From Paenibacillus zeisoli (GTDB lineage: Bacteria > Bacillota > Bacilli > Paenibacillales > Paenibacillaceae): a DNA stretch of 64,000 nucleotides. The stretch's first letter is position 1; each line of letters begins with the position of its first letter. Below the pieces are notes generated by a model. The model ran no database searches. It was not told the origin of the DNA and worked only from the letters and a program-made list of their open reading frames with translations. Shown here piece by piece: positions 44,162-53,256 of the stretch. The DNA lies in NCBI RefSeq assembly GCF_003994465.1, contig NZ_RZNX01000004.1, positions 139,997 through 203,996 on the forward strand, in the 5' to 3' direction. Position numbers and translations under genes: made by a program.

Positions 44162-45607
44162 TTGTTTGTAAATTGGTTGAAACAAGGGTTCTTGGGAAAT
44201 ACCCGTAGAGATATTTTGTCCGGATTAACTGTGGCCTTCGCTTTGATCCCGGAGGCGATTGCCTTTTCAATCATGGCAGGGGTTGGCCCCATGGTCGGAC
44301 TCTATGCTTCTTTTACGATAGCTGCAAGTATCTCGTTCTTTGGGGGAAGGCCGGGAATGATCTCAGCGGCAACCGGGGCCATGGCCTCCTTGATGGGGCC
44401 GCTCATCGCCCAATATGGTATTGAATATTTATTTGCGGCAACCGTACTAACCGGAATTCTCCAGTGGGTGATGGGGGCGCTCCGCTTCGGACGCTTTATT
44501 ACTTTTGTCCCTCACTCTGTCATGGTGGGATTTGTAAATGCCCTGGCTATTATTATATTTATGGCCCAGCTTCCCAATTTCGAGGGAGCTTCCTGGGAAG
44601 TCTATGCGATCTTGGCCGGTACACTGCTCATCATTTACCTGTTCCCCCTGCTGACCAAGGCGGTGCCTTCAGCACTGGTCGCTATTATAGTGATGACGCT
44701 TATCGCCGTGTTTACAGGTGCCGATGTAAGGACCGTAGGCGATATGGGGAATATTACACAAGCACTGCCGTTCTTCCATCTGCCGCAAATACCGCTGAAC
44801 CTCGATATGCTGCTTGTGATCCTGCCTTATTCACTGGCTTTAGCCGTTGTAGGAATGACGGAATCCCTGCTTACCGCTACGCTGGTAGATGAGCTTACCG
44901 AGACAGGGAGCAATAAGAACCGCGAGATCCGCGGCCAGGGGATTGCCAATGTGATCACCGGCTTCTTCGGCGGTATGGCTGGATGCGCCATGATTGGGCA
45001 GACAGTAATTAACGTCAAATCCGGGGGCCGTACCCGATTATCTACTTTTATAGCGGGCGCCTTCCTGCTGTTCCTTATCCTGGTGTTAGGTGATGTGGTC
45101 AAGGTGATACCTATGGCAGCCCTAACGGGAGTGATGTTCATGGTATCCTTCGGAACCTTTGACTGGGCTTCACTTCGAACCTTGCATAGAATTCCGCGTA
45201 CGGACGCCGTGGTCATGGTTGCTACAGTACTTATCGTAGTTGTGACCTCTAACCTCGCTATCGGTGTCATCAGCGGGGTAGTGTTAAGTGCAGTATCCTT
45301 CGGCTGGAGGGCCGCACACCTTAGATCAGCTTCCGAGATTAATTCTGATGGAGTGAAAAAATACACGGTAACAGGGCCGCTTTTCTTCGGCACGGCTGCG
45401 CAGTTCATTCAATTGTTCCGGGCTTCCGAAGATCCCCGGGTAATTAGGATAGATCTCTCCAAATCGCATGTATGGGATCATTCAGCCATCAACGCGATTT
45501 CCAAAGTGACGGCCAAGTATGAAGAGCTTGGCAAAGAGGTTAACATTCACGGGCTGAACGAGGAGAGCAGGGCGTTGATAGAGAAAGCCGGGCATGCTTT
45601 AGGCTAA
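44162..45607 (+). CDS. SulP family inorganic anion transporter
   Basis: A 481-residue membrane protein of the SLC26/SulP family: core motif [21 protein letters not shown] at the start, an NxGG-like helix 10 region ([20 protein letters not shown]) and a short C-terminal STAS domain (residues about 400-475, [16 protein letters not shown]). Length and STAS size are as in compact bacterial members that move sulfate, bicarbonate or similar anions. The TTG start is chosen from AGGAG upstream. Anion not predictable. Confidence 0.87.
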   Translation: MFVNWLKQGFLGNTRRDILSGLTVAFALIPEAIAFSIMAGVGPMVGLYASFTIAASISFFGGRPGMISAATGAMASLMGPLIAQYGIEYLFAATVLTGILQWVMGALRFGRFITFVPHSVMVGFVNALAIIIFMAQLPNFEGASWEVYAILAGTLLIIYLFPLLTKAVPSALVAIIVMTLIAVFTGADVRTVGDMGNITQALPFFHLPQIPLNLDMLLVILPYSLALAVVGMTESLLTATLVDELTETGSNKNREIRGQGIANVITGFFGGMAGCAMIGQTVINVKSGGRTRLSTFIAGAFLLFLILVLGDVVKVIPMAALTGVMFMVSFGTFDWASLRTLHRIPRTDAVVMVATVLIVVVTSNLAIGVISGVVLSAVSFGWRAAHLRSASEINSDGVKKYTVTGPLFFGTAAQFIQLFRASEDPRVIRIDLSKSHVWDHSAINAISKVTAKYEELGKEVNIHGLNEESRALIEKAGHALG

Positions 45608-45695
45608 CTTTGAAGTAACTGCTTGACCTGAAACGCATTTCATATTCTATGCTTATGCCAGTGAACTTAATTAACTAAGACTGCGAGGGATAAGT

Positions 45696-46472
45696 ATGGA
45701 ACGAAGACTAGTATTTTTTGATATAGACGGAACGTTATTGGATCATCAAAAGAAGCTGCCTGACTCGACTGTTCAGGCAATTCATTCGTTAAGGGAACTT
45801 GGCCATGAGGTGGCCATTGCCACTGGCCGTGCACCTTACGCCTTCAAGGAGATCAGAGAGACCCTGGGAGTTGATTCATTCGTATCGCTCAATGGACAGT
45901 ACGTGGTCTACCAGGGCAAAGTGATCCATAAGAATCCTATTGATCCCGCAATTATTCAGTCACTCACTGAATTCTCGATCCAGAGGAACAATCCAATTCT
46001 ATATGTTGGCGAAGAGGCTATGAAGATGAATGTCGTACAGCATGACCGGGTTGATGCAAGCTACCTGCCCCATCAGATGGAACTCCCGGGATATGATCCG
46101 CAGTATTATGTGGACAGAGAGATATTCCAGTGTATTGTGTTCTGTACACAGGAAGAAGAGCCTGACTATCTGCGCGAGTTCGATCAGCCTCTTAGATTTG
46201 TGAGATGGGATAAGGTTGCAACGGATATCCTCCCCCAAGGCGGCTCCAAGGCAGCTGGAATTTCGAAGTTCATTGATTATGCGGGTATTAGCCGGGAAGA
46301 AGTTGTAGCTTTCGGAGATCATCTTAATGATATTGAAATGCTGCAGTTCGTGGGTCATGGGGTGGCTATGGGCAACGCGCAGGAGGCAGTCAAGCGGATC
46401 GCGAGATATACTACCAGAGATGTAGGAGAGAACGGCATCAAGCATGGACTGCAAAAGCTTGGATTAATCTAG
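45696..46472 (+). CDS. Cof-type HAD-IIB phosphatase
   Basis: A 258-residue sugar-phosphatase-like protein. Motif I FFDIDGTLLDHQKK, motif II ATGRAP, motif III Lys in QGGSKAAGI and motif IV FGDHLNDIEM give a complete HAD-IIB catalytic set. The cap domain (about 80-190) is of the C2 type. It probably dephosphorylates sugar phosphates or related metabolites. Precedes a LacI-type regulator on the same strand by about 100 bases, with a weak hairpin between. Confidence 0.87.
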   Translation: MERRLVFFDIDGTLLDHQKKLPDSTVQAIHSLRELGHEVAIATGRAPYAFKEIRETLGVDSFVSLNGQYVVYQGKVIHKNPIDPAIIQSLTEFSIQRNNPILYVGEEAMKMNVVQHDRVDASYLPHQMELPGYDPQYYVDREIFQCIVFCTQEEEPDYLREFDQPLRFVRWDKVATDILPQGGSKAAGISKFIDYAGISREEVVAFGDHLNDIEMLQFVGHGVAMGNAQEAVKRIARYTTRDVGENGIKHGLQKLGLI

Positions 46473-46576
46473 AGGAAGCCGCGGGTGGCCGCTTTTATTA
46501 TTGACTTCTATTGTGCTCTTGTCTACAATTTGCAGAAGAATACAAGGCAGATCCTTAATTTGGGAGTTGAACCCCT

Positions 46577-47587
46577 TTGATCACCATATACGATATCGCT
46601 CGACAAACCGGCTATTCACCGACCACCGTCTCTAAGGTGTTCAATGGCTACACCGATGTGAGCCAGAAGACACGGCGGATCATTCTGGATACGGCGGCTG
46701 AACTGGGTTACGTGCCGAATGCGAATGCACGAAGCCTGACCACCAAGCGTTCCTGGACAATCGGCATGCTCTTTGTGGAGCCGGCAGGTTCCGGGATTCG
46801 GCATCCTTACTTCGGTGGAGTAATTGACGGATTCAAGAAGGTAGCTACTTCCAAGGGTTATGATTTGATGTTTATTTCCAAGGATATTGGAGGCCGAAAG
46901 AGCGGGTATCTCGAACACTGCAAAATCCGAGGTGTGGACGGAGTCATTGTTATTTTGCCGGATCACGCAGACCCTTATTTCCATGAATTGCTCGACAGCA
47001 GCATACCCATGGTTATGCTTGATCAGAAATCCGCTTCGCACAGCACGGTTAGTTCAGATAACATACAGGGAGGCATTACCGCTGTAGAATATCTGTACTC
47101 GCTTGGCCATCACAGGATTGCCCATATTTCAGGTGGACTGGCTACCTTTGCTGGAGAGAAGCGTCATCAAGGTTATCAGATGGCCTTGAACAAGCTGGGG
47201 ATCGCAGTGAAGCCCGAATATATTGCTGAAGGTCCTGTCGATTATTCGATAGAGAGCGGGTACTCGGCTATGCAGAAATTATTAGAGCTTCAGGAGCTTC
47301 CTACTGCCGTCTTCGCGGCTGGGGATAATCTTGCAGTGGGGGCTATACAAGCGATCCGGGAACGCGGACTTCGTGTACCTGAGGATATTTCGATAATAGG
47401 CTTTGATGACATTGAAATGGCGCAGTTCCTTACGCCTGCACTGACAACCATTAGACAGGATACCCATCTGCTTGGCAGCAGGGCTGCAGACTTGTTAATC
47501 AGCAATATTGAGGGGGCAAATGCGGTACAATGCGAGATATTGCCCACAGAACTGGTTATTCGTGATACCTGCCAACTCAATGCATAA
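46577..47587 (+). CDS. LacI family transcriptional regulator
   Basis: A 336-residue regulator. The DNA-binding headpiece is intact ([20 protein letters not shown], then a hinge around [13 protein letters not shown]), followed by a periplasmic-binding-type sugar sensor domain. The residue set is like CcpA/KdgR-type LacI proteins, but no symbol is assigned. A TTG start at 46577 follows GGGAG. No sugar operon is adjacent, so its targets lie elsewhere or are the neighbours. Confidence 0.85.
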   Translation: MITIYDIARQTGYSPTTVSKVFNGYTDVSQKTRRIILDTAAELGYVPNANARSLTTKRSWTIGMLFVEPAGSGIRHPYFGGVIDGFKKVATSKGYDLMFISKDIGGRKSGYLEHCKIRGVDGVIVILPDHADPYFHELLDSSIPMVMLDQKSASHSTVSSDNIQGGITAVEYLYSLGHHRIAHISGGLATFAGEKRHQGYQMALNKLGIAVKPEYIAEGPVDYSIESGYSAMQKLLELQELPTAVFAAGDNLAVGAIQAIRERGLRVPEDISIIGFDDIEMAQFLTPALTTIRQDTHLLGSRAADLLISNIEGANAVQCEILPTELVIRDTCQLNA

Positions 47588-47890
47588 TATATATTGGTAC
47601 TCTCTAAATAGAGATCCCTACAATTAGGGGTCTCTATTCCTATGTAGCGGGACATTTTGGAACTTAATACCTATAAATTCTAGTAAAAGTATTTACCTAA
47701 TTGGAAAAATTTGATAGTCTTAAGAGAGTAGGCAAGCAATTTTTCGGCTGGCCGTAAGGATGACTAAGCACCATTTAAGGGGTGCTTTTATTATGAATTT
47801 ACATAACTTTTCAGTCAGACAAACTTCCAGGATCATTTCGGTGTTTGAGTAATAAGTCCGAAGGTTCTATTAAATCGTCGAGGTGTAAAA
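47588..47890 (+). other. Long leader before sensor kinase gene, with attenuator-like hairpin
   Basis: About 300 bases without a gene. A hairpin AAGCACC (47766-47772) with GGTGCTT (47781-47787) followed by TTATT could act as a weak terminator, preceded by a GGCTGGCC palindrome (47745 area). It matches no riboswitch class I recognise. Confidence 0.4.
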
Positions 47891-49807
47891 ATGAAGGGTC
47901 TGCTCAAAGGTATAATCATCGTTATGGTATTAGTGGGGCTAGGACTAGCCCTGTTCTCAACGGGGCTGTTGAATAACAAGAACTTAGACGCTTACAGTAT
48001 TCCTAATTGGAATGTCGGATGGGTGGACAACTTGAACATGCCTCAGGATAATCATCAGATTAAGACAATTAATGGCTGGCATCCGGCGGATATTAATAAT
48101 CCCATGCCAGGTAGACCGGGCCAAGCGACTAAAGCCTGGATCGAATTTAACTTGCCTTCTGCTGACAAAGGCACTCAGGCTATATTGCTGGATAAGGTTT
48201 ATGCCAAGAATGTGATTATATTTATTGGGAACCACAAGATATATGAATCTCCAAGTGATGGTATATTCGGCAAAAAGAAAATTCTTGCTCCGTTCCAACC
48301 TTCCAATCATAAGAATGAAATAGTTTACATTGGGTTAACTTCTGATGATACAAAGTTAGGCTTAGTAAAGAATCTAATCAGAGTAGGGAAGTATGAAGAT
48401 TTAGAAAAATACTTTGTAAAGCGTGATGTGCTGGATTTTGTGCTGAGTGGTTCACTAATGTTCATAGCAGTTGTCATGCTGGTATGTCTCTTCTTCTTGA
48501 ACTATGAACTGCATTCTATCTGGTTAGCTCTGTCTGTGGTTATTCTATCCAGTGGTATGCTGATTATAACCTACTCTTCCTTCCTGTATGCCTTCTATCA
48601 GGTTAATGAAAGAAATACACAATGGATCTTTGATATTTCTTTGTTTGCCTTGCTTTATTCTATGAATTTATTTTTTGAAAAAATCTTCGGAAGAGGCTTT
48701 TTATCTCTTATTACGATTGTCCGCAGATTTCACCTGGGTTACTCGCTGATTTGTTTTGCATTTGCGTTATTCAATGTCATCAACCATTATCAATATGGCA
48801 GTACATATTTCCTTCTATCCACAACCATCATGGGATTCATTATGATTACTGAGTTTGCGATATTAATTAGCGTAGCGATAATTGAAGCTGCAAAGGGGAA
48901 TATGGAAGCCATCATTTTTTCGATTGGTTTTGCTTTGCTAGCTTCTCTAAGTCTAGGAGAACTCATATGGTATTACAAGGAGAACCAAAGGTATGAACTT
49001 TTTGTCTGGAAATGGGGACTGGTCTGCTTTCTGATCTCACTTATTGTAATCCTAGGAAGAAGATTCGCTAATAATCACGATCAGCTTGTTGAATATTCCC
49101 AGCGGCTGGAAATGTTCAATGACGAACTGCAGCGTTCAGAGAAAATGGAGATCATCAGTGAGCTTGCCGCTTCCGTAGCCCATGAAGTCAGAAATCCGCT
49201 TCAGGTTACACGAGGCTTCCTTCAATTACTAGCCGAGAAGCAGCAGACTCAGGACAAGATTTACTTGAACATGGCTTTGGATGAGCTGGACCGAGCTTCC
49301 GGTATCATTACCGACTTCCTTACATTCGCCAAGCCGGAAGCAGGGAAGAGCACCATTCTGAATATTCTTAATGAATTTACCCATATTGAAGGCATTCTCG
49401 TGCCGATGGCTAATCTTCAGGGCGGACGCATTACCGTGGATATTCCGCCGCTGCTCGAGGTGAAGGGGAACACCTCCAAGTTCAAGCAGGCTTTCATTAA
49501 CATTATCAAGAACAGCATAGAGGCTCTGCAGGGCCAAGGTGAAATTAAGATTTGGGCTTATGCCAAAGAAAGATATATTTATATTCATGTGAAGGATAAT
49601 GGGGAAGGAATGAGCGCAGCAGAGCTTGCCCGGCTTGGCGAACCCTACTTTTCTAACAAAAGTAAAGGGACTGGACTGGGGCTTATGGTAACCTATGGTA
49701 TTATTGAAGTCATGAACGGAGAGTTAACCTTTAAGAGTGAGAAGGGGGTGGGGACAGAAGCAATAATCCGGTTACCCGAAATAGGGAAACCGGATTATCA
49801 GAGTTAG
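47891..49807 (+). CDS. Membrane sensor histidine kinase, orphan, 7TMR-DISM-like
   Basis: A 638-residue kinase. TM1 (residues about 7-27) is followed by an extracytoplasmic domain of about 155 residues with a jelly-roll look and then seven membrane helices (about 187-390), resembling 7TMR-DISM receptors. The kinase core has the H box SVAHEVRNPLQVTRGFLQLL (His431), N box FINIIKNSIEAL, and G boxes DNGEGM and KGTGLGL. The H-box form is that of sporulation-type kinases such as KinB, not of ComP. No response regulator is adjacent. It is convergent with a peptide/isoprenoid-synthase pair, a possible ligand source. Confidence 0.85.
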   Translation: MKGLLKGIIIVMVLVGLGLALFSTGLLNNKNLDAYSIPNWNVGWVDNLNMPQDNHQIKTINGWHPADINNPMPGRPGQATKAWIEFNLPSADKGTQAILLDKVYAKNVIIFIGNHKIYESPSDGIFGKKKILAPFQPSNHKNEIVYIGLTSDDTKLGLVKNLIRVGKYEDLEKYFVKRDVLDFVLSGSLMFIAVVMLVCLFFLNYELHSIWLALSVVILSSGMLIITYSSFLYAFYQVNERNTQWIFDISLFALLYSMNLFFEKIFGRGFLSLITIVRRFHLGYSLICFAFALFNVINHYQYGSTYFLLSTTIMGFIMITEFAILISVAIIEAAKGNMEAIIFSIGFALLASLSLGELIWYYKENQRYELFVWKWGLVCFLISLIVILGRRFANNHDQLVEYSQRLEMFNDELQRSEKMEIISELAASVAHEVRNPLQVTRGFLQLLAEKQQTQDKIYLNMALDELDRASGIITDFLTFAKPEAGKSTILNILNEFTHIEGILVPMANLQGGRITVDIPPLLEVKGNTSKFKQAFINIIKNSIEALQGQGEIKIWAYAKERYIYIHVKDNGEGMSAAELARLGEPYFSNKSKGTGLGLMVTYGIIEVMNGELTFKSEKGVGTEAIIRLPEIGKPDYQS

Positions 49808-49874
49808 TGAGGCAATTAAGTATCTCAGTAGAGTGCTAGATAAGTAAGTAGGTTGTCCCTTAGAACCATAATTA

Positions 49875-50117
49875 CTAGTTCCAAGTATTTTTCATTACGG
49901 TGTTCTTATTAAGCGACTTCTCCGGGCTAGGTGGCAGTACCAGATAGAACTCGTCCGGCTTTTCTTCTACAGCGTTTACTCTGATATTTTCTGGAAGAAT
50001 TACGCCCAATGCTTCCTGAATAGCTTTCTTGGGGTTGGCCAGGAGTTGTGCTTTGAAACTTGGGTCCTGCCAGGCTTTTTGAATTACTTGATTTGTAAGA
50101 ATAGCATCAGTTGACAT
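49875..50117 (-). CDS. NHLP leader peptide family precursor
   Basis: An 80-residue peptide precursor. The nitrile-hydratase-like leader is recognisable: VIQKAWQDPSFKAQLLANPK, then AIQEALGVILPENI and the ending EFYLVLPP (residues 1-62). The remaining tail of about 18 residues is Lys/Asn-rich with no Cys and ends in Thr-Trp-Asn, Trp79 being the second-last residue. Start at 50117 follows AAAGGAAG; an upstream in-frame ATG lacks a site. It lies 75 bases downstream of an isoprenoid-synthase-like gene on the same strand. No other maturation or export genes are nearby. Confidence 0.8.
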   Translation of the reverse strand: MSTDAILTNQVIQKAWQDPSFKAQLLANPKKAIQEALGVILPENIRVNAVEEKPDEFYLVLPPSPEKSLNKNTVMKNTWN

Positions 50118-50192
50118 AGTAATCTTCCTTTCAAAATAGGTATTTTGTTCCAATTACAATGTATCATATAGTTCGTGGATTATCTAGTAATT

Positions 50193-51128
50193 TTATACAT
50201 TTTTAGAAAGCCAATAGTTCAATCCTCCTGTCTGCAACACTATTCGATCTTTTTCGATATTCTTCGCTGCGTTTCGCAGCTCTTCAAGCAAATGATAACT
50301 GAAATCTCTCAGATGCGGTACCAGCTCGTTGATGTCTTCCACCTGTAGGTGGTTAGCTGCGGCTTGTTCTGCATAACGGTTAAGGCCGTCTTTTATGTAG
50401 ATTACTTGTTCAATCTGTTCTGGGGATATGGCTTGATCCGTTGGGATCTGGAGCTCGGCGCGTACAAACGCGACCAGACTGTTGTAATTATCCTCCTTCA
50501 TATCCTTCTTCCAATCCATGACGTCATCCAGCATTTGCAGGGTGATGAGCGTATAATCCGTAGCCTCTTCGAGCTTGGGAATGAGTGAGATCTGCTCCGA
50601 AAGAATTAGACTACCTGCCACGGACAGCTTGATTGGAGCTGCCTTGTGTGCCATGCGGACCGGATTATCCAGATAATAGTTCTCCTCATTCTCATAAGTG
50701 ACGGCATCCGCCCACTGCTTCAAATAAGTGCGGTAATAGTTCCAGAATGGCGATTCAGCTGGGAAGTACGAACTGTAAATGTTGATGAATTCCAGCTGAA
50801 GCAGGTTAGCTAGAGGAAGAAGTTCTGGGGCAGTTTCACCGGGACTATCCATTACATAATCAATAGTTTGAAAATACATCATCCCAAAAATATTGGCGAG
50901 CGAAAGTCTGCGGCTGTCTTGAATACTTAGCTCTGAACAGCTCCGAAGCCATAATGGCAACAGAAAACTGATGTAGTTGTTAGGATTGTCTTCCTTCAAC
51001 GCATGAGCCTCATCCAGCATTTTGCGACCCGTAGTCCCGAACACCCCCGGCATGTCTCCAATTATTCTCTCAGCTTCATCAAAGGCCCACTGCATGTCCT
51101 CTCTATAAGCATCAAACCAATCCCTCAT
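50193..51128 (-). CDS. Class I isoprenoid-synthase-like enzyme (ComQ-like candidate)
   Basis: A 311-residue all-helical protein with two Asp-rich motifs as in class I prenyl/terpene synthases: D90-x3-D94 (QTIDYVMD) and DDVMD at 201-205 followed by WKKD. Length fits ComQ, the enzyme that prenylates a Trp of the ComX pheromone precursor. The start at 51128 is set by GGGGGGAG five bases before the ATG. It is followed by an NHLP precursor gene with a near-terminal Trp. The fold assignment rests on motifs; it could instead be a small-molecule terpene synthase. Confidence 0.65.
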   Translation of the reverse strand: MRDWFDAYREDMQWAFDEAERIIGDMPGVFGTTGRKMLDEAHALKEDNPNNYISFLLPLWLRSCSELSIQDSRRLSLANIFGMMYFQTIDYVMDSPGETAPELLPLANLLQLEFINIYSSYFPAESPFWNYYRTYLKQWADAVTYENEENYYLDNPVRMAHKAAPIKLSVAGSLILSEQISLIPKLEEATDYTLITLQMLDDVMDWKKDMKEDNYNSLVAFVRAELQIPTDQAISPEQIEQVIYIKDGLNRYAEQAAANHLQVEDINELVPHLRDFSYHLLEELRNAAKNIEKDRIVLQTGGLNYWLSKNV

Positions 51129-51225
51129 ATTTACTCCCCCCATTATAGGATTTCTTGTGTAGACAGGCTGTGTTATACATAACACATTTTAATTTGGAAT
51201 AGTTCGCATTGGGGTTGAATTTTCT

Positions 51226-51597
51226 TAGGAGCCGGTATAGATCGAAATATTATAAGTGCGAGGTCCTGTGATGAGTTTGGCCGCGATTCTTATGGATCAT
51301 AACGATGTACTGGTGTGAATACACGAAGGTATAACCTGGACTTGGAAGCTATATTAGTGAGAAGGGCTACGCCGGAAGCTTTTCCTTCAGCCGTGATTCA
51401 AGTGTAAGTATTGGTGATATTGAATCCCAGGGCACATGGTTACTGCCGTTGGATATGAAAGATACTCAGAAACAAGTGATATAACACATTATAGATATGC
51501 GCTTGTGCAAGATAATTGGGAGACAACTGGGCAAACAGTGTATCTTCTCATGGGCCAATTTGATCCAATGACAGATATTTGGAAGATTCGCGATTAG
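51226..51597 (+). pseudogene. Decayed C39-like cysteine peptidase gene
   Basis: Fragments in three frames still read as a papain/C39-like peptidase: SKYYKC then, after a frameshift, GPVMSLAAILMDHND (a broken CGPxSLAAIL active-site motif); EKGYAGSFSFSRDSSVSIGD; and, in the third frame, GHMVTAVGYERYSE then YALVQDNW ending at TAG 51595-51597, which holds the His and Asn/Asp type catalytic region. Stops and frameshifts interrupt it, and the N-terminus is lost. Confidence 0.6.
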
Positions 51598-51607
51598 CTA
51601 ATATTAG

Positions 51608-51645
51608 AGAGGACGCCTAGGATTTGAACTCCAGCGTCTTTTTCT
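51608..51645 (+). terminator. Hairpin terminator after the pseudogene
   Basis: GACGC pairs with GCGTC across a 17-base loop, followed by TTTTTC. Confidence 0.55.
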
Positions 51646-51705
51646 TATAAATTGCAACAGAACGAAATGAAATAGCGTATGGAAGAAAAAGGGGGGGGAT
51701 CTAAA

Positions 51706-52110
51706 TTGAAAGGTAAAATTCTATTGATTTATATGCTCATTGGTACAATTTTGGTTGGTTGTAATCACGACAATCAAAGCAATAGAGAGCCATTGATCAA
51801 GCAGGTTAAATCCTTTTATCCGAAGGATATCAGTACCCTTGATCGGCTAGAGATACTTCGATCTGATGGGGAGCGAAAAAAGGTCGAGAATAAAGAAAGG
51901 ATTATACGCTGGCTAGATCAAATTGGAAAGTTGGATGTAAACGTTGATACGAATCTAGAAGATCATAGCGGCAGCTTATTTATTGTAAACTTATCCGAAG
52001 GAGACAATAAAATGTTCTTCCTTACGCCTACATCAATCAATGGCACACGCATCTCTCCTAATCAAGACCTGGCCGACCTCATGTTGCAATTTTGGGATGA
52101 GCAAAAGTAA
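51706..52110 (+). CDS. Hypothetical lipoprotein
   Basis: A 134-residue protein from the TTG at 51706, which follows GGGGGGG by about seven bases. The signal peptide ends in lipobox ILVGC (Cys about 19). The mature part is hydrophilic and mixed alpha/beta with no family I recognise. It lies just downstream of the decayed peptidase gene in the same direction but beyond a terminator, and convergent with ytaF. Confidence 0.7.
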   Translation: MKGKILLIYMLIGTILVGCNHDNQSNREPLIKQVKSFYPKDISTLDRLEILRSDGERKKVENKERIIRWLDQIGKLDVNVDTNLEDHSGSLFIVNLSEGDNKMFFLTPTSINGTRISPNQDLADLMLQFWDEQK

Positions 52111-52198
52111 ATATTGTGTAATGTTTATAGAAAATTACGCCGAATCTTCTACACAAAAGAAGGGGCGTCTTTTGAGACAGCCCCCCTTGCATAAGACT

Positions 52199-52816
52199 TC
52201 AGAACATCTGATGAATGCCTATTACGATCAGAAGCAGCCCGGACACGATCGTTGCCCGGTTGCCGAGCTTCTCGGCAGCATAACGCTCTCCGAAGAGAGA
52301 GCACAGGGCAAGCAGCACAAAGCTAAAGAAGCCGACGGAGAGAGAGGTCAGCCATACATTAAGGTTCGTAATTCCGGCATTGAAGCCTCCAGCCAAGGCA
52401 TTCATGGCAAGAGCTATACCGAGCAGCAGGGATTCGGCAAGGCTGATGGATTGGGAGCTGTCTCTGTCCGCTTCTTCAGGATTACTGAGCAGGCGGGTGA
52501 AATTGCTCCCGTTACCGCCGTCCGTCTCTGGTCTGCTGCTCTTCTCCCGGAACGGCTGCAGCAGAACCCATATCCCTACAGCGACAATGACGACCGTGCC
52601 TATAACCTGACCAATCCAGGGCTCCATCCATATGGAGATCAGGCTGCCGAACATACCGGATACCAAGGTCGCAAGAAAAGAAATGATGGCAATTGCCAGA
52701 TTGGAATACCAGGGGATACGGATTTTTTGAACGCCATAGGCAATCCCGACTCCGGCATTATCTAGGTTGGAAGCCAAACCGATTGCTAAGACGGCCATCA
52801 AACTATAAGTACTCAT
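52199..52816 (-). CDS. ytaF: Sporulation membrane protein YtaF (MntP-like fold)
   Basis: A 205-residue membrane protein from the ATG at 52816, set by AAAGGGGCG. Six helices in two triplets; the conserved helices contain ASNLDNAGVGIAYGVQ and AMNALAGGFNAGI, each with the Asp/Asn-Asn cation-site pattern of the MntP/CadD-like superfamily. YtaF of Bacillus (about 210 residues) is a sporulation protein of this fold. Transport of a divalent cation is likely but unproven. A longer frame upstream to 53029 has no binding site and would overlap tatA. Confidence 0.85.
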   Translation of the reverse strand: MSTYSLMAVLAIGLASNLDNAGVGIAYGVQKIRIPWYSNLAIAIISFLATLVSGMFGSLISIWMEPWIGQVIGTVVIVAVGIWVLLQPFREKSSRPETDGGNGSNFTRLLSNPEEADRDSSQSISLAESLLLGIALAMNALAGGFNAGITNLNVWLTSLSVGFFSFVLLALCSLFGERYAAEKLGNRATIVSGLLLIVIGIHQMF

Positions 52817-53004
52817 AAGGTTCGCCCCTTTACCATTGCTTATGACATCAGCATATGCCCATGCGGTCGGTTTGGTTTCTGTAAATAAGGCGAAGAGAGT
52901 GCAATCGGAATGCAAGAATTGTTTCCATATTTGTCGATAAAATGTTACCCAGAAGCCGCATAAACGTGTATAATTTGAGTATGATCCACTGAGGAGTGAT
53001 AATT

Positions 53005-53208
53005 GTGCTTGAAAATTTACTGCGGCCAACCCATTTGCTGCTGCTTGTTATTGCTGCACTGCTGTTGTTTGGTCCAAGCAAGCTCCCTGAACTCGGACGC
53101 AGCTTCGGATCGATGCTGAAAGAGTTTAAGCGAGGCGCGCGCGGAGATGTTGTGGAAGAAGAGAAGCTGCCGGATACGAATAAGCTGGAAGAAGTAAATA
53201 GCAAATAA
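53005..53208 (+). CDS. tatA: Twin-arginine translocase subunit TatA/E
   Basis: A 67-residue protein: one membrane helix (THLLLLVIAALLLFGPSKLP), the FGPSKLPELGRS hinge and an amphipathic helix, the standard TatA layout. It would oligomerise with TatC to export folded twin-arginine proteins. The GTG start at 53005 is set by GAGGAG eight bases upstream. No tatC is adjacent. Divergent from ytaF; terminator follows. Confidence 0.9.
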   Translation: MLENLLRPTHLLLLVIAALLLFGPSKLPELGRSFGSMLKEFKRGARGDVVEEEKLPDTNKLEEVNSK

Positions 53209-53213
53209 ATGAG

Positions 53214-53243
53214 TAGGCACCCATTACTGGGTGCCCTTTTTGT
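53214..53243 (+). terminator. Hairpin terminator
   Basis: GGCACCC pairs with GGGTGCC around a 6-base loop, followed by CTTTTTG. Confidence 0.9.
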
Positions 53244-53256
53244 GTCCTCTATAAGG

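Noticed and set aside
47690..47800. c-di-GMP (GEMM) or other known riboswitch before the kinase gene
   Set aside because: The conserved GEMM cores are absent; only a simple hairpin is visible.
52040..52765. 241-codon plus-strand ORF antisense to ytaF
   Set aside because: Overlaps the clearly coding ytaF; no family pattern.
52199..53029. Extended reading of YtaF by about 70 residues upstream
   Set aside because: The extra part has no membrane or family pattern and overlaps tatA; the ATG at 52816 has a good binding site.
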